From NCBI GenBank assembly GCA_030529405.1, contig JAUMWZ010000025.1, positions 1 through 15,390 on the forward strand: a stretch of 15,390 bases of DNA, read 5' to 3'. Each line of letters starts with the position of its first letter. Position 1 is the first letter of the stretch. This stretch comes from Bacteroides sp. (GTDB lineage Bacteria > Bacteroidota > Bacteroidia > Bacteroidales > Bacteroidaceae). Made by a program: the position numbers and the translations under genes. Positions 1 to 6,933 of this stretch are shown here, piece by piece. The notes under the pieces are model-generated. The model saw only the letters and a list, made by a program, of their open reading frames with translations, had not been told where the DNA came from and made no database searches.

Positions 1-348
1 ATATATAATAGATACTCAGCACACTATATCTTTATTCCAAATGTAGGATATGTTTCGCATTGTATGATATGTATTGGTGGGGGAGGTATAGTAGTTGATA
101 TTCAGCCCTTTTATTCAGAAACCGAGAGTACAGAATGGTGTCAAGGCGTTATAATATTACATTACGAAGGGTACTGTAATATAAAAGAACTGATGCTAAT
201 ATCAGATAGAAACAAGTTGCAATATTCTGACGTGTGTGAGCGTATAGACTTTGTCAAAGAGAAAGGTTATCGTGCAACTCTGTTGTCATCGTTTGACTTT
301 TCTACAATGACTCCCTGCGACGGAACTCAGCGCACACTATTGAGGTAG
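1..348 (+). CDS. Unrecognised protein, C-terminal part (gene enters from the left edge)
   Basis: Frame 1 is open from the first base to the TAG at 346-348, about 115 codons. An internal ATG at 64 exists, but the frame is already open before it, so this is better read as the 3' end of a longer gene than as a gene starting at 64. So long an open frame is unlikely by chance in DNA this AT-rich. The visible part is soluble-looking, with a glycine run (IGGGGIV, about 24-30 from the window edge), several cysteines and aromatic residues, and a basic end. I recognise no family. It is convergent with the RNA methyltransferase gene and its last 47 bp overlap that gene's 3' end. No terminator hairpin is visible between the two. 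The opposite strand of 1-300 has stops in all frames. An alternative is a decayed gene whose reading frame survives by chance. Confidence 0.5.
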   Translation: MYNRYSAHYIFIPNVGYVSHCMICIGGGGIVVDIQPFYSETESTEWCQGVIILHYEGYCNIKELMLISDRNKLQYSDVCERIDFVKEKGYRATLLSSFDFSTMTPCDGTQRTLLR

Positions 349-1054
349 CAATAGCCACATTCAGCGATTCAGAGGTATTTCTTCCTTTTGGATAATTAGG
401 AATATACAGTTTGCTATTTATCAATTCTCTCACTTCTTGACTTATCCCATTTCCCTCATTACCCATAACTATAAAGCCGTTTCTGCTTAGTTCTTTTTCG
501 TATATATTATCACCGTCAAGAAGAGTGCCATATATGTTTTCTTTTTTGTCTATAAGAAAGGTCTTGATGTCAGTGTAATGAACTCTAACTCTTGCAATAG
601 CCCCCATTGTGGCTTGCACAACTTTGCTGTTGTAAATATCTGCACTGTTTGGCGAGCATACTATATCTTCTATTCCAAACCAGTCAGCTATTCTCACTAT
701 AGTACCCAAATTTCCTGGATCTTGAATATCATCTAAAACAAGGCATATATTATCCTGTCCTATGTTTTTAGGCATATCATGCTGTGGTTGATAAAATATT
801 GCAATTACATCTTGGGGAGTTTTTTGCTGACTTATTTTCTTTATCTCGTCATGTGTTGCACATACAGTTTCTTCGGCAATAACCCCTTTGTTACACTCCA
901 ACCATTCACTTGTTGCTATAAGCATTTTGCAACTTAGCGATGATATTAGGTCTGTAACCAACTTATTACCCTCTGCAACGAAAACTCTCTCTTCCTTTCT
1001 ATTTTTCTTTATAGAAAGTGAGTTCACATACTTTATCTTGTTTTTGCTCAGCAT
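302..1054 (-). CDS. SpoU/TrmH-family RNA 2'-O-ribose methyltransferase
   Basis: A 250-residue SPOUT-fold methyltransferase, expected to use S-adenosylmethionine to methylate a ribose 2'-OH in rRNA or tRNA. An N-terminal substrate-binding region (about 1-95, starting with a KNKIKYVNSL stretch typical of this group) precedes the catalytic domain. The three SpoU motifs are clear: DIQDPGNLGTIVR at 109-121 (motif 1, with the catalytic Arg), GNEGNGIS at 198-205 (motif 2), and IPNYPKGRNTSESLNVAIA at 218-236 (motif 3, knot and cofactor site). The length is usual for TrmH/RlmB-like proteins. The exact RNA target cannot be told from sequence. The start ATG lies 16 bp beyond the htpG terminator hairpin, so the gene needs its own promoter, and I see no clear TAnnTTTG box in that short gap. 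Its 3' end overlaps the convergent gene at the left edge by 47 bp. Confidence 0.92.
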   Translation of the reverse strand: MLSKNKIKYVNSLSIKKNRKEERVFVAEGNKLVTDLISSLSCKMLIATSEWLECNKGVIAEETVCATHDEIKKISQQKTPQDVIAIFYQPQHDMPKNIGQDNICLVLDDIQDPGNLGTIVRIADWFGIEDIVCSPNSADIYNSKVVQATMGAIARVRVHYTDIKTFLIDKKENIYGTLLDGDNIYEKELSRNGFIVMGNEGNGISQEVRELINSKLYIPNYPKGRNTSESLNVAIATSIVCAEFRRRESL

Positions 1055-1069
1055 ATATATTTATATAAT

Positions 1070-1117
1070 AAAATCTCACTTGGCTTTAGTCAAAGTAAAT
1101 TTACCAAGTGAGATTTT
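1070..1117 (-). terminator. Intrinsic terminator of htpG
   Basis: A perfect 14-bp inverted repeat (AAAATCTCACTTGG at 1070-1083 and its complement at 1104-1117) with a 20-nt loop lies 40 bp after the htpG stop codon. The 3' arm read on the minus strand ends in TTTT and is followed by an A/T-rich stretch. The hairpin also reads well in the other direction, so it could act both ways. It sits just before the start of the next minus-strand gene. Confidence 0.8.
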
Positions 1118-1156
1118 TGTTGTCATATTAAAAATTAACTGTTATTATCTTTTGCA

Positions 1157-3178
1157 TTAGATAAGTTCAAAACTTCTCTTGATAAACTTATTTAGTTCCT
1201 CGCCTCTAAGCATATTGTTTTGTAGCAAAGATAAATCAATCAGTTGTTTAATAACCTTGTTGTCTTTAGCATATTCTCTGAAGATGCTATTTTTATTGTT
1301 CTTCAGACCTTCTGCTTTACTTTCAAGTTCTGCAATCTTCTCTTTATTGTTCTCTCTATCCTTTTCTAACTCTTTCTTTTCAGCATCTATTGCTTCTATT
1401 TCATCATCAATTTTCTTCACATCTTCAGCTTTGTAAGACGCTTGTTCTTCAAGAATAGACTTTATTATCTTGTGGTCTGAGTTTAGCACCATGCTATACA
1501 TATCCGGCATTTCTCCATAGAAACTCATTCCTGCTTGTATATTTGCCATTTCTTTCATTCTTCTCATGTACTCACTTTGAGTTATTATAATTGGAGATGA
1601 AGTATCGCCCATAGCTTGAATGTTTACAGAGAAGCTCACTTTGTCAATACTTGGTATCTGACTTTCGAATGCTGACGAGATAGCTTCTTTTTTGTTGAAG
1701 TCTATAATCTCCTCAACGTGTTCCTCTTTAGCTATCAGTCTGTCTATTGTGTCACTATCTACTCTAGTGAATACAACGTTCTCCAGCTTTTGTTCTAACA
1801 TGCTTATTGTTGGAACATCAAGTTGCCCGTCCATCAAAAGCACGTTATATCCCTTGCTGTTTGCTATGTCTATGTATGCAAATTGAGCCTCTTTGTCGTT
1901 TGCATATAGATATACTGTCTTGTTGTTCTTGTCTGTTTGAGTTCCGCTTATCAGTTGCTTATACTCATCTAAAGTATAGTGCTTTCCTTCAGTATCTGTC
2001 AGTAGTGTGAAGTTCTTAGCTTTATCAAAGAAATCTTCTTGTGTAAGCATTCCGTAGTTGATAAATATCTTCAAGCTGTTCCACTTTTCCTCAAACTGTT
2101 GTCTATCATTCTTGAAGATAGATTGTAACCTATCTGAAACTTTCTTTGTTATATAGCTAGATATCTTTTTAACGTTAGAATCGCTTTGTAGGTAAGAACG
2201 TGATACGTTCAGAGGTATATCCGGTGAGTCGATAACTCCGTGCAACAAAGTTAAGAAATCTGGTACAATTCCCTCCACAGAATCTGTCACATATACTTGG
2301 TTGCAATACAGTTGAATCTTGTTTTTAGTAAGCTCTATGTTGTTTTTAATCTTAGGAAAATACAATATACCAGTAAGATTAAATGGATAGTCCACGTTAA
2401 GGTGTATCCAAAACAATGGCTCATCAGACATAGGGTATAGCTTTTGATAGAACGATTTATAGTCTTCGTCTTTCAAATCGCTTGGTTTTGATGCCCAAAT
2501 AGGTGTAGTGTCATTGATGATATTAAGCTCATCTGTTTCCACTTGCTTACCTTCTTTCCATTCTTTCTTATTACCGAATGCCACTGGAATAGCAAGGAAA
2601 CTACAATACTTATCCAATAGTGCTTGTATTCTTTCATGTTTTAAGAATTCCTTGCTGTCTTCATCTTCAATGTGAAGCACTATCTCTGTTCCTCTATCTT
2701 CTTTTTCTACGTTTTCAATAGTATATTCAGGACTTCCGTCACAACTCCATTTTACGGCTTGCGACCCTTCTTTGTGCGATTTAGTTATAATATCCACTCT
2801 GTTTGCAACCATAAATGCAGAGTAGAAACCTAAACCAAAGTGTCCTATAATTGCATTAGCATCGTTCTTGTATTTTTCTAGAAAGTCGTTTGCCCCTGAG
2901 AATGCTATCTGATTGATGTATTTTTCTATCTCTTCGGCAGTAAGACCTATTCCTCTGTCTATTATTCTTATTGTGTTGTCTTCTACTTTTACTTTTATTG
3001 TCAAGTCTCCTAATTCTCCCTTAAACTCTCCAATAGATGAAAGGGTTTTTAGTTTTTGTGTAGCATCAACAGCGTTAGACACAAGTTCTCTAAGAAATAT
3101 TTCATGGTCGCTGTATAAAAACTTTTTAATGATAGGGAAAATATTTTCCGTCTTTACTCCAATACTACCTTTTTGCAT
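1157..3178 (-). CDS. htpG: Chaperone HtpG (bacterial Hsp90)
   Basis: ATP-dependent cytoplasmic chaperone of the Hsp90 family, a dimer that remodels client proteins, often together with DnaK. The N-terminal GHKL ATPase domain shows RELVSNAVDA at 30-39 (Glu31, Asn35 and Asp38 at the nucleotide and Mg site), DRGIG at 74-78, the lid motif GHFGLG at 112-117 and GTEIVL at 163-168. The middle domain and C-terminal dimerisation domain follow. A strongly charged coiled-coil-like insert (about 586-630, rich in K/E) precedes the final helices. I believe it is typical of Bacteroidetes HtpG, and it explains the 673-residue length against about 624 in E. coli. I chose ATG at 3178. A TTG six bases upstream is in frame but less likely. 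The gene is followed by a strong terminator and preceded by a 22-bp repeat array that fills the gap to clpC. No TAnnTTTG box was found upstream, so its promoter may be of another type. Confidence 0.97.
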   Translation of the reverse strand: MQKGSIGVKTENIFPIIKKFLYSDHEIFLRELVSNAVDATQKLKTLSSIGEFKGELGDLTIKVKVEDNTIRIIDRGIGLTAEEIEKYINQIAFSGANDFLEKYKNDANAIIGHFGLGFYSAFMVANRVDIITKSHKEGSQAVKWSCDGSPEYTIENVEKEDRGTEIVLHIEDEDSKEFLKHERIQALLDKYCSFLAIPVAFGNKKEWKEGKQVETDELNIINDTTPIWASKPSDLKDEDYKSFYQKLYPMSDEPLFWIHLNVDYPFNLTGILYFPKIKNNIELTKNKIQLYCNQVYVTDSVEGIVPDFLTLLHGVIDSPDIPLNVSRSYLQSDSNVKKISSYITKKVSDRLQSIFKNDRQQFEEKWNSLKIFINYGMLTQEDFFDKAKNFTLLTDTEGKHYTLDEYKQLISGTQTDKNNKTVYLYANDKEAQFAYIDIANSKGYNVLLMDGQLDVPTISMLEQKLENVVFTRVDSDTIDRLIAKEEHVEEIIDFNKKEAISSAFESQIPSIDKVSFSVNIQAMGDTSSPIIITQSEYMRRMKEMANIQAGMSFYGEMPDMYSMVLNSDHKIIKSILEEQASYKAEDVKKIDDEIEAIDAEKKELEKDRENNKEKIAELESKAEGLKNNKNSIFREYAKDNKVIKQLIDLSLLQNNMLRGEELNKFIKRSFELI

Positions 3179-3288
3179 AATCAATAAATGTTTTTAATAA
3201 TATGTTTTTTAAGTTTTGTGTTATCTCTTTTGTCTTTGTTTTGTCTTGTATGACAGTTTGTCAGTAATGATGTCTTACTTAGTATGAG

Positions 3289-3420
3289 CACTATTTACAT
3301 ACCTTTTCCAAACTATATATTGTTGTCTTCCCAGTTATATATAGTTTATATACAGACTATATACAGTTTAGAAAACGATTATATATACTTTACTTTCGCC
3401 TTATGTACAGTGCGTTTTCC
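3289..3420. repeat. 22-bp tandem array A (6 units) between clpC and htpG
   Basis: Six consecutive 22-bp units start at 3289, 3311, 3333, 3355, 3377 and 3399. Cores include AACTATATATTGTT, AGTTATATATAGTTT and GACTATATACAGTTTA. The outer units (3289 and 3399) are weaker but keep the register. An ACAGTTT at 3253-3259 sits exactly 110 bp (5 x 22) before the one at 3363-3369, so a decayed extension toward htpG is possible. The array lies 111 bp upstream of the htpG start codon and 25 bp after the clpC stop. See the findings for the consensus. Confidence 0.85.
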
Positions 3421-3444
3421 GTCATAATACGGCTGCCTTTCTGA

Positions 3445-5961
3445 TTAAGTAAATGTGATAGTCAGCTTATTGTCATTCTCTTTGTAAGAAACATTGACGT
3501 TAGTGCCGTTTTGTTCGTTGCTGATTATTAGTTCAGATATTTCATCTTCCAAATACTTCTGAATAGCACGTTTAAGAGGTCTTGCACCATATTGCACATC
3601 ATATCCCTTTTCTGCGATAAAGTCTATTGCTTTTTCGTCAATAGAGATGTTGTATCCAATGTTTTCTACTCTCTCATACAGTCGTTTAAGCTCAAGTCCA
3701 ATAATCTGTCTTATTGATTCTTTCGACAATTGGTCAAATGTCACGATGTCGTCAATTCTATTTAAGAACTCAGGCGAGAACGTTTTGTTTAGTGCTTTTT
3801 CTATGATTGATTTAGAATGTTCTTTATTTGTTATGTCAAGATTTGATGTTCCAAATCCTATACCTTTACCGAACTCTTTCAACTGCTTAGTACCCACGTT
3901 TGAAGTCATTATCACTATGGTGTTTTTGCAATCCACTGTTTTGCCAAAACTATCTGTAAGTCTTCCCTCGTCCATTAGTTGTAGCAATATGTTGAATACA
4001 TCTCCATGCGCCTTTTCAATCTCGTCTAACAGCACTATAGAGTATGGCTTACGTCTAATCTTTTCTGTCAGTTGCCCGCCTTCTTCGTATCCTACATATC
4101 CTGGAGGTGCACCAACAAGACGCGAAACGGTAAACTTCTCCATGTATTCGCTCATGTCTATGCGAATCATTGAGTCAGTGCTACCAAACATATACTTAGC
4201 CAATTCCTTCGCAAAGTGAGTCTTTCCTACTCCCGTTGGACCTAAGAATAAGAATGTACCGATAGGTTTGTTCGGGTCTTTCAATCCCACTCTGCTACGA
4301 AGTATAGACCTTACAACTTTTTCAATAGCCTCATCTTGCCCGATAACCTTACCTTTTAGTTCTTTTTTCATACTAGCAAGTTTCAGTCCTTCAGCCTCTG
4401 CCATCTTGCTAACAGGTACTCCTGAAATCATAGACACAGTATTAGCTATGTCTTCACTGTCTATATCTGATGGCTTGCTCTCTATTTGGTTGTCATAGCT
4501 GTTCTTAATGTTTTCTATCTTGGCTTTAATCTCTTTCTCCTTTTCTCTATGTTGAGCTGCGAGTTCAAAGTCTTGTGCTTTCAAGGCATCTGTCATTAGC
4601 TTTCTTGCTTCTTCTAATTCTTTTTCTGCCTCAATCATCTCTTCTGGCACCACAAAACTGTTTAGCCTGCATCTTGAACCAGCTTCGTCAAGCACGTCTA
4701 TAGCTTTGTCTGGAAATTGTCTGTCTGTAATGTATCTGTCAGCAAGCATCACACACTGCCTGATAGCTTCATCGCTATACTTTACATTGTGATGAGCTTC
4801 GTACTTATCCTTTATGTTGTTTAGTATTTGCAGTGTTTCTTCTGTTGTTGTTGGGTCTATCATTATCTTTTGGAATCTTCTTTCCAAAGCCCCATCTTTT
4901 TCTATTTTTTTTCGATACTCATCTGTTGTTGTAGCCCCGATACACTGTAATTCTCCTCTCGCAAGTGCTGGTTTTAGAATGTTTGCAGCGTCCATTGAGT
5001 CTTCAGCACCGCCTGCTCCGACTATTGTGTGTATTTCGTCAATGAAAAGAATGATATTACTGCTTTTCTTGACTTCGTTTATTATCGTTGTTATTCTTTC
5101 TTCAAACTGTCCTCTGTACTTCGTTCCTGCCACTATATTTGTCATGTTTAGCATCACAATTCGTTTATCGAGCAAAATAGAAGAAACCTTTTTTTCCACT
5201 ATGCGTGATGCTAATCCTTCCACAACGGCAGATTTTCCTACACCTGGTTCACCTATAAGTATCGGGTTGTTCTTCTTTCGTCTGCAAAGAATTTGTGCTA
5301 AACGTTCTATTTCGTTCACTCTGCCAACAACTGGGTCTAGCTTACCCTCTGCGGCAGCTTTTGTCATGTCAAATCCAAACTTATCTAATGCAGGAGTAGA
5401 GCTTTCTTTCTCTTTGTTTTTTTTGTTACCTTTTCCGAAAGTTTCGTCTTCAAGTTCTGTGTCGTTTCCAAACACATTGGCGTCAAACTCTTCTTCTCTG
5501 TTCATATCTATCGCTCTTTCTGTCAGCATAGACGCTTTTTTGCAATACTCAAAGAAAGAGTTATATGTAACTCCATTCATCTCTAATGCGTTTGCTGCAA
5601 TATTATTTTTGTCTTTTAGCAACGCTAATACAAGATGTTCAATCTCTGTAGTGTTTTCTTGAAGTAGCTTAGCCTCAAGGTCAGCCAATCGCAATATTCT
5701 GTCAGACTCTACTGACAGAGTTATGCTTGATATATCGTTTGAATATGCACCCTCTCTAACAATGAAGAAGCGAATATCTTTTTTCAGCTTTTCAATGTTT
5801 ATGTTTAGCATCTTGAATATTTCGCAAGCTCTGTTTTTGCCTTCTCTTATCACAGCCAAAAGCATGTGTTCTGGTCTGATAAAGCTATTGCTACTGTTTG
5901 CAGCCTCTTCTCTTGCGTATTTAATGATGCTGTCTAAATTATTTGGAAATCTATTGTTCAT
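3445..5961 (-). CDS. clpC: ClpC-type AAA+ unfoldase, Clp protease ATP-binding subunit
   Basis: An 838-residue double AAA+ (Hsp100) protein that unfolds substrates and feeds them into the ClpP protease in the cytoplasm. Order of parts: Clp N-domain repeats (about 1-145); a polar linker (about 150-195); D1 with Walker A GEPGVGKS at 237-244, Walker B ILFIDE and arginine finger LERRF at 359-363; a UVR-like coiled middle segment (about 445-485), the mark of ClpC against ClpA/ClpB; D2 with Walker A GPTGVGKT at 574-581 and Walker B VLLDE at 643-647; the ClpP-docking loop IGF at 701-703; and sensor 2 GARPLKR at 792-798. All catalytic residues are present, so it should be active and ClpP-competent. 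The polar linker is low-complexity. No clpP is in view. The gene lies upstream of htpG on the same strand, but a 266-bp gap with an array separates them, so co-transcription is uncertain. Its leader carries a possible attenuator hairpin. Confidence 0.96.
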   Translation of the reverse strand: MNNRFPNNLDSIIKYAREEAANSSNSFIRPEHMLLAVIREGKNRACEIFKMLNINIEKLKKDIRFFIVREGAYSNDISSITLSVESDRILRLADLEAKLLQENTTEIEHLVLALLKDKNNIAANALEMNGVTYNSFFEYCKKASMLTERAIDMNREEEFDANVFGNDTELEDETFGKGNKKNKEKESSTPALDKFGFDMTKAAAEGKLDPVVGRVNEIERLAQILCRRKKNNPILIGEPGVGKSAVVEGLASRIVEKKVSSILLDKRIVMLNMTNIVAGTKYRGQFEERITTIINEVKKSSNIILFIDEIHTIVGAGGAEDSMDAANILKPALARGELQCIGATTTDEYRKKIEKDGALERRFQKIMIDPTTTEETLQILNNIKDKYEAHHNVKYSDEAIRQCVMLADRYITDRQFPDKAIDVLDEAGSRCRLNSFVVPEEMIEAEKELEEARKLMTDALKAQDFELAAQHREKEKEIKAKIENIKNSYDNQIESKPSDIDSEDIANTVSMISGVPVSKMAEAEGLKLASMKKELKGKVIGQDEAIEKVVRSILRSRVGLKDPNKPIGTFLFLGPTGVGKTHFAKELAKYMFGSTDSMIRIDMSEYMEKFTVSRLVGAPPGYVGYEEGGQLTEKIRRKPYSIVLLDEIEKAHGDVFNILLQLMDEGRLTDSFGKTVDCKNTIVIMTSNVGTKQLKEFGKGIGFGTSNLDITNKEHSKSIIEKALNKTFSPEFLNRIDDIVTFDQLSKESIRQIIGLELKRLYERVENIGYNISIDEKAIDFIAEKGYDVQYGARPLKRAIQKYLEDEISELIISNEQNGTNVNVSYKENDNKLTITFT

Positions 5962-5985
5962 TTTCTATTTGTACTTTACAAGTAT

Positions 5986-6038
5986 AAAAAAACGAGGTGT
6001 GTTTTCTTATTGGTTGTTTTGTTGTTTGTCTGCACCTC
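5986..6038 (-). promoter_or_regulatory. Terminator-like hairpin in the clpC leader (possible attenuator)
   Basis: Read on the minus strand, GAGGTG (6038-6033) pairs with CACCTC (5999-5994), with wobble pairs possible outside. The loop is about 33 nt. After one G comes a run of seven T (5992-5986). The hairpin lies between the candidate clpC promoter and the clpC start codon, ending 25 bp before the ATG. Only six strong pairs and a long loop make it a weak terminator, so regulation is inference. Confidence 0.35.
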
Positions 6039-6055
6039 ACTATTATCTGTATTTA

Positions 6056-6063
6056 CAAATATA
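6056..6063 (-). promoter_or_regulatory. Candidate clpC promoter, -7 box TATATTTG
   Basis: On the minus strand TATATTTG matches the Bacteroidetes -7 consensus TAnnTTTG. Transcription would start about 6 bases further on, giving a leader of roughly 85-90 nt that contains the hairpin above. No convincing TTTG at the -33 spacing was found, so support rests on the -7 box and position. Confidence 0.45.
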
Positions 6064-6187
6064 ATACCAAACTATGTTTTTATGCTTAAATAGGTCTGCC
6101 AAAGAATGGTTTTTATTATTATTTTAATATTGCTACTGTCTTTATTTCTCTTTTCAAGAGGTTAGTTTTTATCACATCTAGTTTGCA
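6064..6187. other. Gene-free stretch between clpC promoter and array B
   Basis: This AT-rich part of the 493-bp gap between clpC and the NlpE-like gene holds no open frame of note. It should contain the upstream promoter elements of clpC. A CTAGTTTG at 6178-6185 resembles half of a 22-bp unit but is out of register with array B by 4 bp. I see nothing else in it. Confidence 0.4.
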
Positions 6188-6297
6188 AACCATATATAGC
6201 CTATTTGTGAACTGTATATTGTTTGTTAATAAACTATATATAGTTTGCTTCTAAATTATGAATGGTTTGTAAGTGTTTGATATATAGCTGTGTGTTG
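6188..6297. repeat. 22-bp tandem array B (5 units) upstream of clpC
   Basis: Units start at 6188, 6210, 6232, 6254 and 6276. The best copy, AACTATATATAGTTTG at 6232, contains a perfect 14-bp palindrome. The units at 6254 and 6276 are more divergent but keep the exact spacing. The array lies between the terminator of the lipoprotein pair and the candidate clpC promoter, and ends about 125 bp upstream of the clpC -7 box. Confidence 0.87.
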
Positions 6298-6354
6298 AGG
6301 TTTGTTTAATTGATTTCTGATGTGGCTTTGTCTGGTTTTTGATACTAGTATGCA

Positions 6355-6395
6355 TAAAAAAACGAACAAACCACATTGAAAGTGATTTGTTCGTT
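6355..6395 (-). terminator. Intrinsic terminator after the lipoprotein pair
   Basis: A 14-bp stem (6361-6374 with 6382-6395, one G-T wobble) closes a 7-nt loop. On the minus strand it is followed by an uninterrupted T run of eight (6362-6355, the first two paired in the stem). It lies 60 bp after the stop of the NlpE-like gene and is a textbook rho-independent terminator. Confidence 0.92.
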
Positions 6396-6454
6396 AGCCG
6401 ATTTTATTGTCTTGTTTTATATAGTCTTTTTCTTACTATACTTTGTTTGTCAGA

Positions 6455-6901
6455 TTACTTCTTTAGTGTAAGCGTGTAATGTTTAGATGTATCGTTAAGG
6501 TTAAGAACAGAGTCTACTGCCATAACTATTGTACTATCACTTTCAACAATGAAGAAATGATTACAAAACTTGTCCTCGTTGTCTACATACTTAATACATT
6601 TCTTAGCCTCTCCTTCTGATTCTATGTCAAGATACTCAACCTTGCCTTTAAGTGACAGAGTTGTCTTTGGTTCTGTACCTAGATAATCCATGAAGATGTT
6701 AGCAGTGCTGTCTGCATTGATAGTTATAGTATAGTCAATTCCTTCGCACGAAGCAGCAGGAACAACACCACTATAAACCTTATTTGCAGAAACTACTTCT
6801 GTTGCTTCTGTTTGCTTGTTCTCCTCATTGTTTTTGCTCTTCATGTCGCATGATGCAAAAATGAAAAGAGAAGCAAGCAGTGTTAGACCGAATTTTCTCA
6901 T
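6455..6901 (-). CDS. NlpE-like lipoprotein
   Basis: A 148-residue lipoprotein. The signal peptide (about 1-17) ends in the lipobox FASC, giving acylated Cys18. A polar, Glu/Lys/Asn-rich tether (about 19-40) follows. The globular part opens with YSGVVPAASCEGIDYTITINADSTA (43-67, key residues Y43, G45, C52, G54, D56), which matches the start of the NlpE N-terminal barrel. In E. coli NlpE that site carries a CxxC. Here the first Cys is Ala49 and only Cys52 remains, so the redox pair at that site is lost, although Cys102 and Cys113 occur further on. E. coli NlpE is an outer-membrane sensor feeding the Cpx system, but its role in Bacteroidetes is not established. The gene starts 32 bp after the degenerate S41 lipoprotein gene on the same strand and precedes a strong terminator, so the two probably form one operon. 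Confidence 0.78.
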   Translation of the reverse strand: MRKFGLTLLASLFIFASCDMKSKNNEENKQTEATEVVSANKVYSGVVPAASCEGIDYTITINADSTANIFMDYLGTEPKTTLSLKGKVEYLDIESEGEAKKCIKYVDNEDKFCNHFFIVESDSTIVMAVDSVLNLNDTSKHYTLTLKK

Positions 6902-6933
6902 TTTTCTTTTACTTTTTTAGGTTTATAAATTAT

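Noticed and set aside
3399..3444. CCGT...ACGG hairpin after clpC as a terminator
   Set aside because: Only four or five pairs and no T run on the minus strand.
3647..5662. Long plus-strand open frames opposite clpC (3647-4219 and 4814-5662)
   Set aside because: They are antisense shadows of a strongly conserved gene, with Ser/Leu/Phe-rich low-information sequence.
6414..6454. TATATAGT and ACTATACTTTG near the NlpE-like stop codon as a further array
   Set aside because: The two partial cores do not keep the 22-bp spacing and lack the rest of the consensus.
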